Part shown: piece after piece, positions 24,094 through 34,281 of the stretch | How positions within the stretch are numbered: position 1 is the stretch's first letter | How the letters are laid out: every line of letters starts with the position of its first letter | Origin: Zhengitettix transpicula | Taxonomy: Eukaryota > Arthropoda > Insecta > Orthoptera > Tetrigidae | DNA: 64,000 nucleotides | Direction: 5' to 3' | Assembly: GCA_037074705.1 (NCBI GenBank) | Contig: CM073590.1 | Span: 236,766,101 to 236,830,100 of the forward strand | Position numbers and translations under genes: made by a program | Notes under the pieces: generated by a model | Seen by the model: only the letters and a program-made list of their open reading frames with translations | Databases searched by the model: none | Told to the model about the DNA's origin: nothing

Positions 24094-24496
24094 TGAACTA
24101 AGGTTCCCACATGCCGAGGCACCTCGGTCTGTTTTGAGAGGTGTATGTTCCGGGGTCACAGACCTTGGGCATACGGTAAGAGTTGTCCGCTATTCCTATT
24201 GGAATAGTCGGTCAGCTGCCTCCTAAACTGGCCAAGGCATGGCGAGGGGTAAGCTGCGACCCCACAGCATACTCCTCTCCCACCATCGGAAGAGCGTGGG
24301 ACAAGTACCAAATGCCCGACCTACCTGATGCAGGTTTTTCTAGGGTTTGTCCTGCATTACTTTTAGGCGAATGCCGGGTAGGATCCTTAAACTATAGTCC
24401 GGGGGCCCTAGTTAACCCTTCCGCATCCCCCCTTTCAAATCCCTTTCCTATGGTATAAGAGGAGATTTGCCACTATGTGGATTATCTATACATAGT
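24094..24496 (+). mobile_element. Poly(A)-family short retroposon, copy 5
   Basis: Plus-strand copy from TGAACTAAGGTTCCCACATG to ATTTGCCACTATGTGGATTA. The A tail is lost and about 20 bp (the GGCTACCTTCCTCTACC segment) are deleted. The frame at 24183-24458 begins MSAIPIGIVGQLPPKL like copy 4. Confidence 0.8.
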
Positions 24497-24659
24497 CTTT
24501 AATTAAATGGATATAGCCTTTTGAGGACTTGATATTTAAAATAATCCCTTTAAAGACAATAATTCATTTATATATGTTGACAATTTTTTTTTTCATAAAT
24601 GAAGGAAGACTTTTCGGGTACAAGTTACTGACGGATCGATTCTTTCGTTTCCACTCGGG

Positions 24660-24775
24660 TAAAACATTAATTAAAATTTGACGTTTCGACAACCATTCGT
24701 ATGCTCACCATCTATCTTAAGGCCAAGTTGAAGATGACCACATAACAGATAGTTGTCCTAACGTCGTATATTTTG
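24660..24775. mobile_element. Inverted pair of decayed PLE ribozyme halves
   Basis: On the minus strand GGTTGTCGAAACGTCAAA (GAAAC complement at 24683-24687) follows an AGATGGTGAGCAT stretch. On the plus strand TTGAAGATGACCAC leads to GTTGTCCTAACGTCG. Each looks like one hammerhead with point changes, and the two face each other. Confidence 0.45.
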
Positions 24776-25546
24776 AAAAATTATATTTTCATTACACTAA
24801 ATAGCCAATAAGCCACTGTTGGTGAATAAAATATTATTTTTTAAATAAATATATTAGGATGTTTTCTGATGTACGAAACAATTTGTGATTGTGCGGGTAT
24901 AAGTGTATGTTTATCAATTGTTCCCACTCGATTTGTATACTAAAATACTAATTTTCTCAACTAAGAATGAATTTATAGTCCTTTCATCCCGCAAAGTGTA
25001 TTATATTCCTTTGTTGTATTTTTGTTAACCCTTCGAGTTTTCCGGTAGTTGGAGAAAATTCTTATTGTAATCAGAAAGTCCGTTTACTACTCTTCGGCCA
25101 TTATCTATTTCTCATTTGTTTAATCCGTTGCCTTAGCGTTGTGTGCCGTTATTCTTAACACGATCTGCAATGAAACAATTAATAGTACGTTAAAAGGTTT
25201 TAACTTTCAAGTTACCATTGACTTCTTAAATTACCTTCTTCCCCACTTCTAAATATAGTCCCACCAAAATACTCACAGACAATTATAAGTACGGTAAATA
25301 CCATAATTTGATTAATCACGGTCGTTGAACGGTGATTAAAATATTAAAACCATAATTTTTTTGGACTAAGTGATATTTAACGAGCAATTAAAAAACTTTT
25401 CAGTGTTTGTACAGTTATTCATAATTATTTTAATTAAAAGCCCTAACTTTCTGTGCTTATTTTCACTATCTTCAAGTTATATAGGTTTCCGTTGGCTGTC
25501 TATCCGTTATTATAGCTACAAGACAAGCCTTCGGTGGAACCACGCC

Positions 25547-25575
25547 CTGAAGAGGACACACATAAGTACTGAAAC
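25547..25575 (+). ncRNA. Hammerhead-like ribozyme motif
   Basis: CTGAAGA (25547-25553), a stem region AGGAC/GTACT with one mismatch, and GAAAC (25571-25575) followed by GTGCCGTTG. The core blocks are intact and stem II is imperfect. Confidence 0.45.
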
Positions 25576-25614
25576 GTGCCGTTGTTAACTAAAATTTTTA
25601 TTTAAATATTTTAT

Positions 25615-25720
25615 TTCTGTAGGCTCTTCTTAGCACCTGATTAAAAAGCACAAGGGTTCCAGAAACGTTGTTGTGTGGTATTTATATCATCACTTCTTTT
25701 GTCCATATTTGAATATCTTC
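25615..25720 (+). mobile_element. PLE family 1 3' fragment
   Basis: TAGGCTCTTCTTAGCACCTG (25620-25639) then ATTAAAAAGCAC, GGGTTCC, AGAAACGTTG and the GTGGTATTTATATCAT tail. The CTGA block runs into TTA instead of CGA, so the ribozyme is decayed. Confidence 0.6.
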
Positions 25721-26569
25721 CTGATTATTAAAATTATTATTTGCTTAATGAAATAATTTTCAATTGTAAAAAATCTTTTATCTGATCATTAACTTATGTC
25801 TTACTATTAATTTTGTTGTAGCAAATCGTAATAACAGTTACTGGAATTCTATATATTTTATTTTACATCGAAGTTTGTGACCTACCGTAGACCATATTCA
25901 AGCGTATCTTCCCTACTTAAATATAATTTAAATAAAATTTTAAAAATACACTTCACACATACATTCACATTAAAATTCTTAATTCGTTAACTATAATTTT
26001 TTAAATATTTATAGATACCTAATATTTAATAAACGTACTTAAAGATCTTTAGAGAATTTATGTGGTGTTCCGTAATACCCTGTGCCATAAGGGTTATTTT
26101 ACACAGTAATTTATATAATTAAATACATGAACGTACAAAATATTTCATACCGTAATACCGTAATAATTTGAAACTTTTCATTATACTGTTAAGTGCCACA
26201 AATCTATTGAACCTAATTTAATTATGTTATAACCATAAATTTTGACCTACTTAATGCTTTTGTTCAGTCGCTAACAACAATTACGTCAAAACGACAGTAA
26301 ATTGTAATAAAAAACTGTTTTCTGTGCATGATGGTTAACGTACATCTAAAAAATATTCTTAATAGCGCAATTAAACAAATAATTATTTTGTGAAATTATA
26401 TTGAGGACTAAAAAAGTGTAGTAAGAAATTATTTAAAAATTATTGTTACTCTCCCAGTTAATACAAATATTGCTTTGTAGATTAAAAAAATTATTTTACT
26501 GAACTTTTTATTAGATTAATTTATATATACATATATAATTAATCTACATATATAAATTTATATATATAT

Positions 26570-27119
26570 TGTAGTGAATAATATCAGTAAGCGGCCGCCC
26601 TTGTGTCCGCGAGCCTGAGAAGGAATACATTAAACGGCCATGTGCGTACGAGAGGCTCCAAGAAGCCGCGGGTACGCGTCCCTTTTTTTTTTGCATAGTT
26701 TGGGGGGCGGAGTACGAATATATACTCCGAACCCGGGTGAAAGTGGACAGACGCAGGCAGACCGACACATAGAAGACGGAAAGTGGAGTGAGAGAGGCGA
26801 GAGGGTAAAATTTGGCGAGCGGTAGCCAACAAAAGTTTTTTTTTGAGAGACGTCCATCGCGGGGAGGCCGAAGAAGGAGATCGTGTGCTGCTTACTTCAA
26901 GACCAGTGATCCACTGCAAGTCGGCTGACGCCACAAGATAAGGTAACGATCACCATTTCATGTAAAGTGCCTTCAAAAGTTGAATTTTTTTTACACAGTA
27001 CGAAAATAGGCTCTGTTCTTGAATAGCTACCGAGCCGCCCACATTACCCTGTGGAGAAAGAGGATTTTATAACCAAGCCGGAGCTAATATTATTTTATTT
27101 TGCAGACTATATGTATATC
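26570..27119 (+). mobile_element. LTR-like repeat, family A copy 1
   Basis: It starts TGTAGTGAATAA and shares its whole length with 40339-40868. The copies share GGCCGC...GCGAGCCTGAGAAGGAAT-like sequence, a TTTGCAT..TTTGGGGGG tract, ATATATACTCCGAA (TATA-like), a GTGGAGTGAGAGAGGCGAG block, CGAGCCGCCCACATTACC and a TTTTGCAGACTATATGTATATC end. A Lys-type primer binding site follows three bases after the shared end, so this is most likely the 5' LTR of a gypsy-like element whose body is gone. The minus-strand frames (26584-26934) are shadows. Confidence 0.6.
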
Positions 27120-27122
27120 TGC

Positions 27123-27133
27123 TGGCGCCCAAT
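27123..27133 (+). promoter_or_regulatory. Putative retroelement primer binding site (tRNA-Lys type)
   Basis: TGGCGCCCAA matches the first ten bases of the classical tRNA-Lys primer binding site found just downstream of 5' LTRs. After that the sequence turns AT-rich, so the internal region has been lost or replaced. Confidence 0.5.
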
Positions 27134-27776
27134 AATTTTTATATATATGTAATAAAGTTTTTTTATATATAGTAATAAAGCTTAATCATTACAATATATA
27201 TATATATAATCTATATAAATATATAAATTAATCCAAAAAAAGTTCTCTAAAATTAATTTTATATATATATATATATATATTACCTGTTTTGCAAAAAAAT
27301 AATTCTCTATACATAGTCATGAAACCAGTTTGGAGCCTATTTTAGGAAAAGCTTTCGATTATATCTGGTTAGTGTAATATTTCAACATTCCTTTAATTAA
27401 CTTGAAAAATAATTTCACGAAATAATAGTATAAAAATCAATAGACAGAGAATTTAATAAAGTAAATTGATATCGGTTCAATAGAAGCATCGCTACAAAAT
27501 ATTTATTTACTAAATGCATCAACCAAATCAAAACCCCAACCTCCTGCAAAAAATCTGTCAATATAGCCATAATTTTGTAAGTAAAAGTGTGAGGAAAATA
27601 ATTAACTGTCCCTGGTTATGCAAATGAGCCTAATTTCCATAATTTCCCCCTCCCCCTGATTCCCTAATTTTATAATTAATATTTAAAATTAGCCGTAAAC
27701 TCCCCACACGAATAAAACGGTTAACAAGCCCTACAGATAATTCTGGCGGCAATGTGAAGTTATTTATGCGTTTGTA

Positions 27777-28154
27777 GTGGTTAGCATTGCATATTCATTG
27801 GTCTGCATGAATAACAAGTGTCGAAACGTTTATGCAAACCTCGATGGCACTCTTTGCATAACTCGGTCACAACTGAAGGTTTCGAATCCTTGCCACTTAT
27901 CAACGTTTCCTCCCCGCACTTTTTTTTCTTTCGTACAGGAAAACACGTCGTTTACTCTTAATTTTTCTATCAACGTCTGGTCTCTCTTCCTTTATTATTT
28001 AGTCTTTCAGCATCCCAGTTTTTCTACTTCAAACAGAGCCAGAAGGTGTACTGTAATGATTCAAATACAAACAGAACTGCGGTTTTATATATTTATTTCG
28101 TTATGGCCACATATATGGTTTATCAGGTTTTTTTTTGCCTTGGAACATATATAA
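27777..28154 (+). other. Unidentified 125-codon open frame
   Basis: The translation is rich in F, S, I and L with no recognised domain. Its first 120 bases contain tRNA A-box-like TAGTGGTTAGCATTGC and B-box-like GGTTTCGAATCC separated by about 110 bp. I do not regard it as a gene. Confidence 0.15.
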
Positions 28155-28251
28155 AAAAAATTCCAGTAGCAGTCAATCGAGATAGAAATAAGTTGTAAAT
28201 CAACAAATACTCGACCTTGTGACAGATGATTATCAACATTAAGTAAACGAC

Positions 28252-28279
28252 GTTTCGCTCTTTTCTAGGACCTGTTCAG
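28252..28279 (-). ncRNA. Hammerhead-like ribozyme with well-paired helix I
   Basis: Minus strand: TAAAC, then CTGAACA, stem II region GGTC...GAGC (three of four pairs), GAAAC, GTC and GTTTA. TAAAC before the core and GTTTA after the presumed GTC cleavage site are perfectly complementary (five pairs). This is exactly where hammerhead helix I belongs and is the best helix I in the window. The N in CUGANGA is C. Stem II is weak. Confidence 0.6.
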
Positions 28280-28299
28280 GTTTAATCTAAAATTTATAA

Positions 28300-29450
28300 A
28301 ATAATTATTTATACAGTTTTTAATATACCTTAAGAAATTTTCCCCAGACATTTTTAATATACTCTATAAATAATTATGTTATAAATTTATAAATTGCAGA
28401 TTAAACGTAAATAATAATTAATCGTCGTTTATTTAATTTCATTAATAGAAAATATAAGACCGTGCATTTGATAATTTATATTAAAAATATGGTCAGATTG
28501 GTAGAAGATCTAAAAAAAATTCTCTCTCTGAGAAATTATACTTCAAAGGATGTCATTCTAGAAAAATTAAACAATTCCGGGAAACGTTTAACGTATAAGT
28601 ACTTTTATTACCAAGTGCAATAAGATTTTTGTGCGACTTGATGACGTCATCGAGTGACGTCAGACGGTTACAAATCCATTAAATCAACAGCTGAACAACG
28701 TACATATACGCGCCTAAATTAGATGATTGAATTCTTCGAGAAGGAGGTCAAAGGTTATTTTCTAGACTCAGTCTGCTAGGTCCTGGATCTTTAACATCGA
28801 AAACTGCTCAGAAGCCTCGCCCTAAGTGACTGGACCAATCAGATGGTCTAAAGTTTGTTAGACACGTCAGTGTTTTGGATAATTGTTCACATTCCATCTT
28901 GCATCCACTATAAAATATATTATTTCTGTTGAATAAATTCAGGAATAGAGGATTTTTTAAAACTGTTTTTAAAGAACTGTCTTACATTTTTTATTAATTT
29001 TACTCTCAAACGTACTTTATTATTTTAAAAAAATTACTTGTACAAAAATCCTCATTTATACAAAATTTAAGTTATTTATGGAGCTTTAAGCTACAGCCAT
29101 AAACACCTTCTTGACCAAAATTAATATATTTTTTTTGGGAGAGGGGGGGGGGGGGCGAACATCTGGCTATAATTTATTCTAATGGATAAGTGAAACAAAA
29201 TCAATCTCAATATACCGGAATTTATTTTAATCCCACTGATTCCTGTGTTTCGTTCTCACGGCTCTTTTTTTTTCTTGAATTACCTGACGAAAGCAACAAA
29301 GGTGACAGGGACGGTGTCTGGTTTTTAATTTATCTGTTATTGCTTTTCTGTTAGTTGATTATTTTATTAATTTAATATGTGAAATTTTAATACACTAACA
29401 ACGTAAATATGGTATAAACAGTAATAATAAAAAATTAAAAAATTAACGTC
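28300..29450. other. AT-rich stretch with a G12 run
   Basis: No gene seen. It contains two TGACGTCA sites 13 bp apart (28642 and 28655) and a G homopolymer at about 29144-29155. Confidence 0.5.
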
Positions 29451-29459
29451 TGAAACAGA

Positions 29460-29890
29460 AACAGAAAGATAGCCAATACAGACAAATATCACACAACGTT
29501 TCTGGGATGAAAATTTTTTTTGATTGGCAAATTGCTAGGATTTTAGAGATAGACACCAGGTACAATTCCAGAGATGCTTCACATTAAATCAAACATCACA
29601 GCTATTAATGTACAAACAGACACTATGAAACTCAATAATTGCTACCATCCCTTATTATTACGCTAAACATTCTGTTTTTCCTTTGCAGTTGCTCCCTCAT
29701 TGTTACGTTGACCCTTCGACACTCCCACTGTCGTATTTTTCGTCGCTTTTGAGTTTTGTCAACTGACACGAGCAGTTGTGTCACTCTATGCTCTTCTACG
29801 CACCTGAGGAAGGGGACAAGGATCCCAGAAACGTTGTGTGGTATTTATAAAACCCTTTTTTTGTCTGTTTTGACTAGCTTTCTTATTCAA
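29460..29890. mobile_element. PLE family 1, asymmetric inverted pair
   Basis: The left end is a short minus-strand fragment (ATCACACAACGTTTCTGGGAT, GAAAC complement at 29498-29502). The right part is a longer plus-strand copy with the upstream CCCTTATTATTACGCTAAAC and CGTCGCTTTTGAGTTTTGTC blocks. It ends in CTGAGGA (29804-29810), stem GGG/CCC and GAAAC (29828-29832), followed by GTTGTGTGGTATTTATA. Confidence 0.7.
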
Positions 29891-29899
29891 TAATAATAA

Positions 29900-32680
29900 T
29901 ACTAATAGAAAAAATAGTTAGTATAGCGTGAGTAAAAATGAACAAAAACAATACTTCTTAATATCGGAAGGAAAACTATGGTTAATGACGTATACAAGAG
30001 CAAATTTAAGAGTAGCCAGTAGAATATATAGGTACTAATGGCATAAAAATAAATATAATTTTTTTAAAAATTAATCAAAAAAAATATTTGTACGTATTTG
30101 AAAGGATACGCAACTGAATCATGTTAAAATATTAATTTCAGGCTGAATTAGTAAAGAAATAAAAACACAATTTATGTATTACAACTGTCAGGGTTGATGT
30201 TAAAATAAATAAAATTGGGTACTAGCAGAACTCTGATTGATTTAAAGGGGCTCTTGCGAGCAATTGATTCCATTTCACTTAATTGTAAAAAAAAAGATCC
30301 ATGATACACAGATCTGTAAATCCTACAACCAGTAATTACAAAAATTAAAAATGCATCATTCTACCCTTCTTATGTGCTTCACGTCCATCAGTTCCGCTGT
30401 TACAGACTCGTTGGTTAACAAACTTTTAAATTGCTTCCGTCGTTTACTGCGAAGGGATGGTGGGGATGATGGGGATGGTTGGGGAGTTTTGGAGGGAAAA
30501 TAATCTCCTTCCTTATATTTTTTTTTCACTGCTCAAATCCCTTGTCAGCGTAATAACTCAAACCGGAAAGAAGAAGTTCAGCGTCTCCGATAATTTCAAA
30601 GCGCTGCTACACTTCATCGTCGTAAAACATGGCGGCAATTGCGGATTACAAGGGCTCAACTTGGAAGGCTACAGATTCAGAGTACGGTCTGTATGGAGCA
30701 GAATTCTAAATGGCAAAAGTAGTGTAATAAAAGTAGAGTAATACTTAAGCAGATTAACTTGAAGTTGTTCTAAAAAAAATCGCCAATGATTGCTTTCAGA
30801 CGAGTTAACAGTTAGGACTGTCAAGGTACACGTTTTATAATACGCTGAATTATTATCTTGCTTCTTAAGGTTTCTTATCAGAGCTTAAGACAAATCAATA
30901 TAAAACAGACGAAGATAAAAATCAATACAAATATATACCAGAAACATCCACAGGAAATCTCAATTATACACAGCACAGTCCAAATCGGTCTGACTGTTCC
31001 TTCGTGTCAGGTGTGAAGTGATTGACCACATGCCACGGTTATCAATCGACGCAAAAAGTCGGCTTTATTGTTGCGAAACATCGCCAAAAAAACTCGATAT
31101 GAATCATGCTCTCGAAGCTGTTTTATTCCACTGTAAGCAAACGCGGCACTCATTTTGTGGATATCTTTTTCATTTCCAAATCTTCAGATGTGACGTGAAG
31201 CACTTTTTAAATACGGCCATCAAATACCATTTTGTGGATTTTAAAGGCTGGATCAGATTCCCCCAGAGTAAAATTTACCTCTACTATGATATTGTTTGTA
31301 CTAAGCCCTCACAAACAAAAGAATTGTATTACGTAACGATGACCAATTTTGTCCAATGTTTACAATTTCACTGAGAGTGTTCACTATTGATAAGTGTCAT
31401 ACAAATACTAATTAACGTAGCGCTTCAAACTTAGCATTTATAAGGTCGGTTCTTTGCACTACTTTTGTTTATCAAACAACGACCCCTCATCTATACAACT
31501 AGTAGAGTATTTTATGGACTACCGTTGTATATATAATAAATATTTGAGGGTGGTACCGGTTTATAATAATGCCAATAGAATTTAAAAATATATAAAATCA
31601 AGAAGAAAATTTGATAAATTGTCTTCTTTTACATAAAATTATATTTTACTGCTTATTTAGGGGGAGCTTATTTAAATCATTAGCTTGTAAAAAATGTTGT
31701 TATAAATTATTATGTTTCGTGATACAGAAGATTATGACAATTGCCGATAGCTCCTTTAAAATTGTGGATTGATAAGTATAAATAATTATTATCATTTTAG
31801 GGAGTAAAAAATATTCTGAAGGAAGGTATTTTTATAGTGCAGAAGGTTGGACTCATGTAGGGCGTGAACGAACTTCGGATCCAGGAAGACATGTCTGCGA
31901 AAGGACATGATATAGGAGAGTCTTTGGTCAGAGGCATTAGTTTTGGGGCACGTAATTTTGTTTGAAGGTAAAATTAAATTATAATAAGAGAAAGGGAAGG
32001 TAAACAGTCCAGTATATAAACTGAGTTTATAAGTCCATTAACGATGCTGTATATAACACAAGGGGAGTGTCCAACGTGCCGATTCTCTTCGTGTTTGCTC
32101 AGTCACAAGAATGGTCGATATGAGGAAGATATAAATTATCAACTTTTTTCTCTCAATTTAGACCCTGTTAATTCCTTTGAAAATTCTCAGAAACTTTGTT
32201 GTAATATTATGGCTGTTGTAATCGAGGGCATCCTCTTGTTTTAACAGTCCGCGCCAGACTTTCCACGTTGTAGGACCAGAGGAATTACGACCCCATTCCG
32301 CATATTTACAAGCCTGGTGTGATAATCATTTGCAGTTGCACGGGACAGCGGCCAAGTCTGTCAACGTCTCTCTCTCTCTCTCTCTCTCTTCTCTTTCTGA
32401 GTCGGCGTCGACGTCGTTGTCTGTGACTCACCGAGATTCACTACGTCGTCGTATTTATACATCGTCGCCAAAAGGAACATGTGCTGACGACGTCGCAGTT
32501 TATCACAAACATGTCGTAACCAAATTTCCAAATTTAGAAAAATGAAATCTTGCCAACATCTGTGGATCACATATGGATTCTTTTAATAAATATAAACAAC
32601 GCAGACAAAGAAATTTTTATAGTTCTAGGACCAGTGATTAACCTGGTCTACAGTAAAAATTACATCTAACTTATCACGTT
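29900..32680. other. Unassigned stretch, includes (TC)n near 32370
   Basis: It holds open frames at 30457-30741, 31018-31374 (118 codons) and 32044-32244 (+), none with a recognisable domain. A (TC)n run lies at 32369-32390 inside a more GC-balanced patch (32230-32560). Confidence 0.45.
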
Positions 32681-32689
32681 TTTAATTCA

Positions 32690-33310
32690 AACAAAAATAA
32701 GTGATAATATAAATACCCCACAAAGTTTCTGGGACCCTTGTCCCTTTCCTTAGGTGCGAAGAAGAGCCTAGAGCGACACAACTGCACTCGTCAGTTGACA
32801 AAACTCAAAACCGACGAAAAACGCATCGACAATGGGAGAGCCGAAGGGTCAGCGTAACTATAAGGGAGGAACGACAATGGGAAAACAAAAGGTTCAGCGT
32901 AATAATAAGGGATAGTAGCATTTGTTGAGTTTCATAGTGTTTGTACAGTAATAGCTGTAATGTTTGATTTATTGTGAAACATCTCTGGAATTGTACCTGG
33001 TGTCAATGTCTAAAATCTTAGCATTTTGCTAATCAAATGTATGTTTAGAATTCAATAATTGCTATAATCCCTTATTATTACGCTAAACCTTCTGTTTTCC
33101 CAGTGTCGTTGCTCCCTTATTGTTACGCCAACCCTTCGGCTCTCCAATTGTCGTTGCGTTTTTCGTCGCTTTTGAGTTTTGTCAACTGATGAGTGCATTT
33201 GTGTCGCTCTAGGCTCTTCTTAGCACCTGACGAAAGGAACAAGACTCCCAGAAACGTTGTAAGGTATTTATATGATCACTTTTTTGCCTGAATTGGCTAA
33301 CTTTCTTATT
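32690..33310. mobile_element. PLE family 1 foldback with long arms
   Basis: About 620 bp with arms of roughly 250 bp. Both carry the ATATAAATACC tail, the ribozyme, the GAGCCTAGAGCGACACAACT block, the CAAAACTCAAAA-CGACGAAAAACGC block and the ATTATTACGCTAAACC region, in inverse order. Right ribozyme: CTGACGA (33227-33233) to GAAAC (33251-33255). Left ribozyme (minus): stem GGGAC/GTCCC is perfect, but CTGA has become CTAA and the final T context differs. Read across, the transcript would be a long hairpin. Confidence 0.75.
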
Positions 33311-33665
33311 CATTATTTTCAATCAGAGGTTTTTTTTTTAGTTTTATCACGTTTTCTTCTTGTACGGTCCGATTATATAATTCATTCAAATACAAGTATA
33401 CCGAAAATAAATAAAAAAAGAACAATACAGAATTCAGTAATCCGTATACTTTGATGTTATTTTTATATTTATATCCATGGAACGCCTCTTTTACGTCACG
33501 TATTTTAAAGAATACAGGGAAAGGCATGGCGGTGATGTTACTTTTAAGTGAGGGAGTAAGTCCTTAGCCGTTATAAAAACCCTTCGAGAAGGGATTTAGG
33601 ATGGAAATTTTTTAAAAAAAATTATTGAGGAAGTAAATGGCACAGATATTTATAATTATTCGTCA

Positions 33666-34178
33666 TTAATATTTATATTTTGTGAGGTAATTGGCACAGA
33701 CAGTTTTTATTGTTTTGGAGAGGGGAAAAGTCAGCCAGACAAGTGACAGTATTAAGGGGAGACGTTCAAATGGGATTTTGATTAATTGATTGCCTGGAAG
33801 ACAAATGAGAATAGGTGAAAATTCTTTAGAAAGAAGAAAATCGATTTGAAACTGATCCTCGATGGAACGGGTATAGCGTGGTGGGAAATTGGTGAGTTTT
33901 AGGTCTTGATATTTTTGCTGCAGGTTAGGAAAGACTATTTTTGGGGGACAGGAAAATTTGAATTTTGGTTTCCATCCAAACCTTATACGATGGTAGAAGA
34001 TGGATAGAATTTTTAGGAACTTAATAGGACAGGGTTGAAAGTTATAATTTAATGGCGTTACATACAGTATAAAAAATACACGTAAAAACTTTACGAAATC
34101 ATTCGTAACTTGTAGAGGATCAAAACATGTAACCTTCCCCCCCCCCAAAAAAAAACCTGTAACATACTTAAAGTTCAC
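33666..34178 (-). other. Longest open frame (170 codons), unidentified
   Basis: The translation begins MNFKYVTGFFLGGGKVTCFD and is rich in F, L, I, K and P; FPPRYTRSIEDQFQIDFLLS is its least biased part. No signal peptide, membrane segment or family motif stands out, and there is no supporting neighbour. The start lies close to a C-run (34137-34146) and the frame ends just before the foldback at 34282. It may be a degraded retroelement frame or chance. Confidence 0.2.
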
Positions 34179-34281
34179 GTTGTATCAGCCCATTTAATAG
34201 CTACATTTAATAGCTCTCAATATATTATGAAACATCTTTTTTTTCAGATCTCATAATTGGGGTTTTTGTCTTTCTATCAAT

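Noticed and set aside
26584..26934. 116-codon minus frame and its counterpart at 40311-40700 as a conserved protein
   Set aside because: Both are antisense to an LTR-like repeat; the apparent conservation is that of the repeat DNA, and the frames contain different indels.
31018..31374. 118-codon plus frame as a gene
   Set aside because: No recognisable domain, no neighbour or splice evidence; length is not extreme for 64 kb in six frames.
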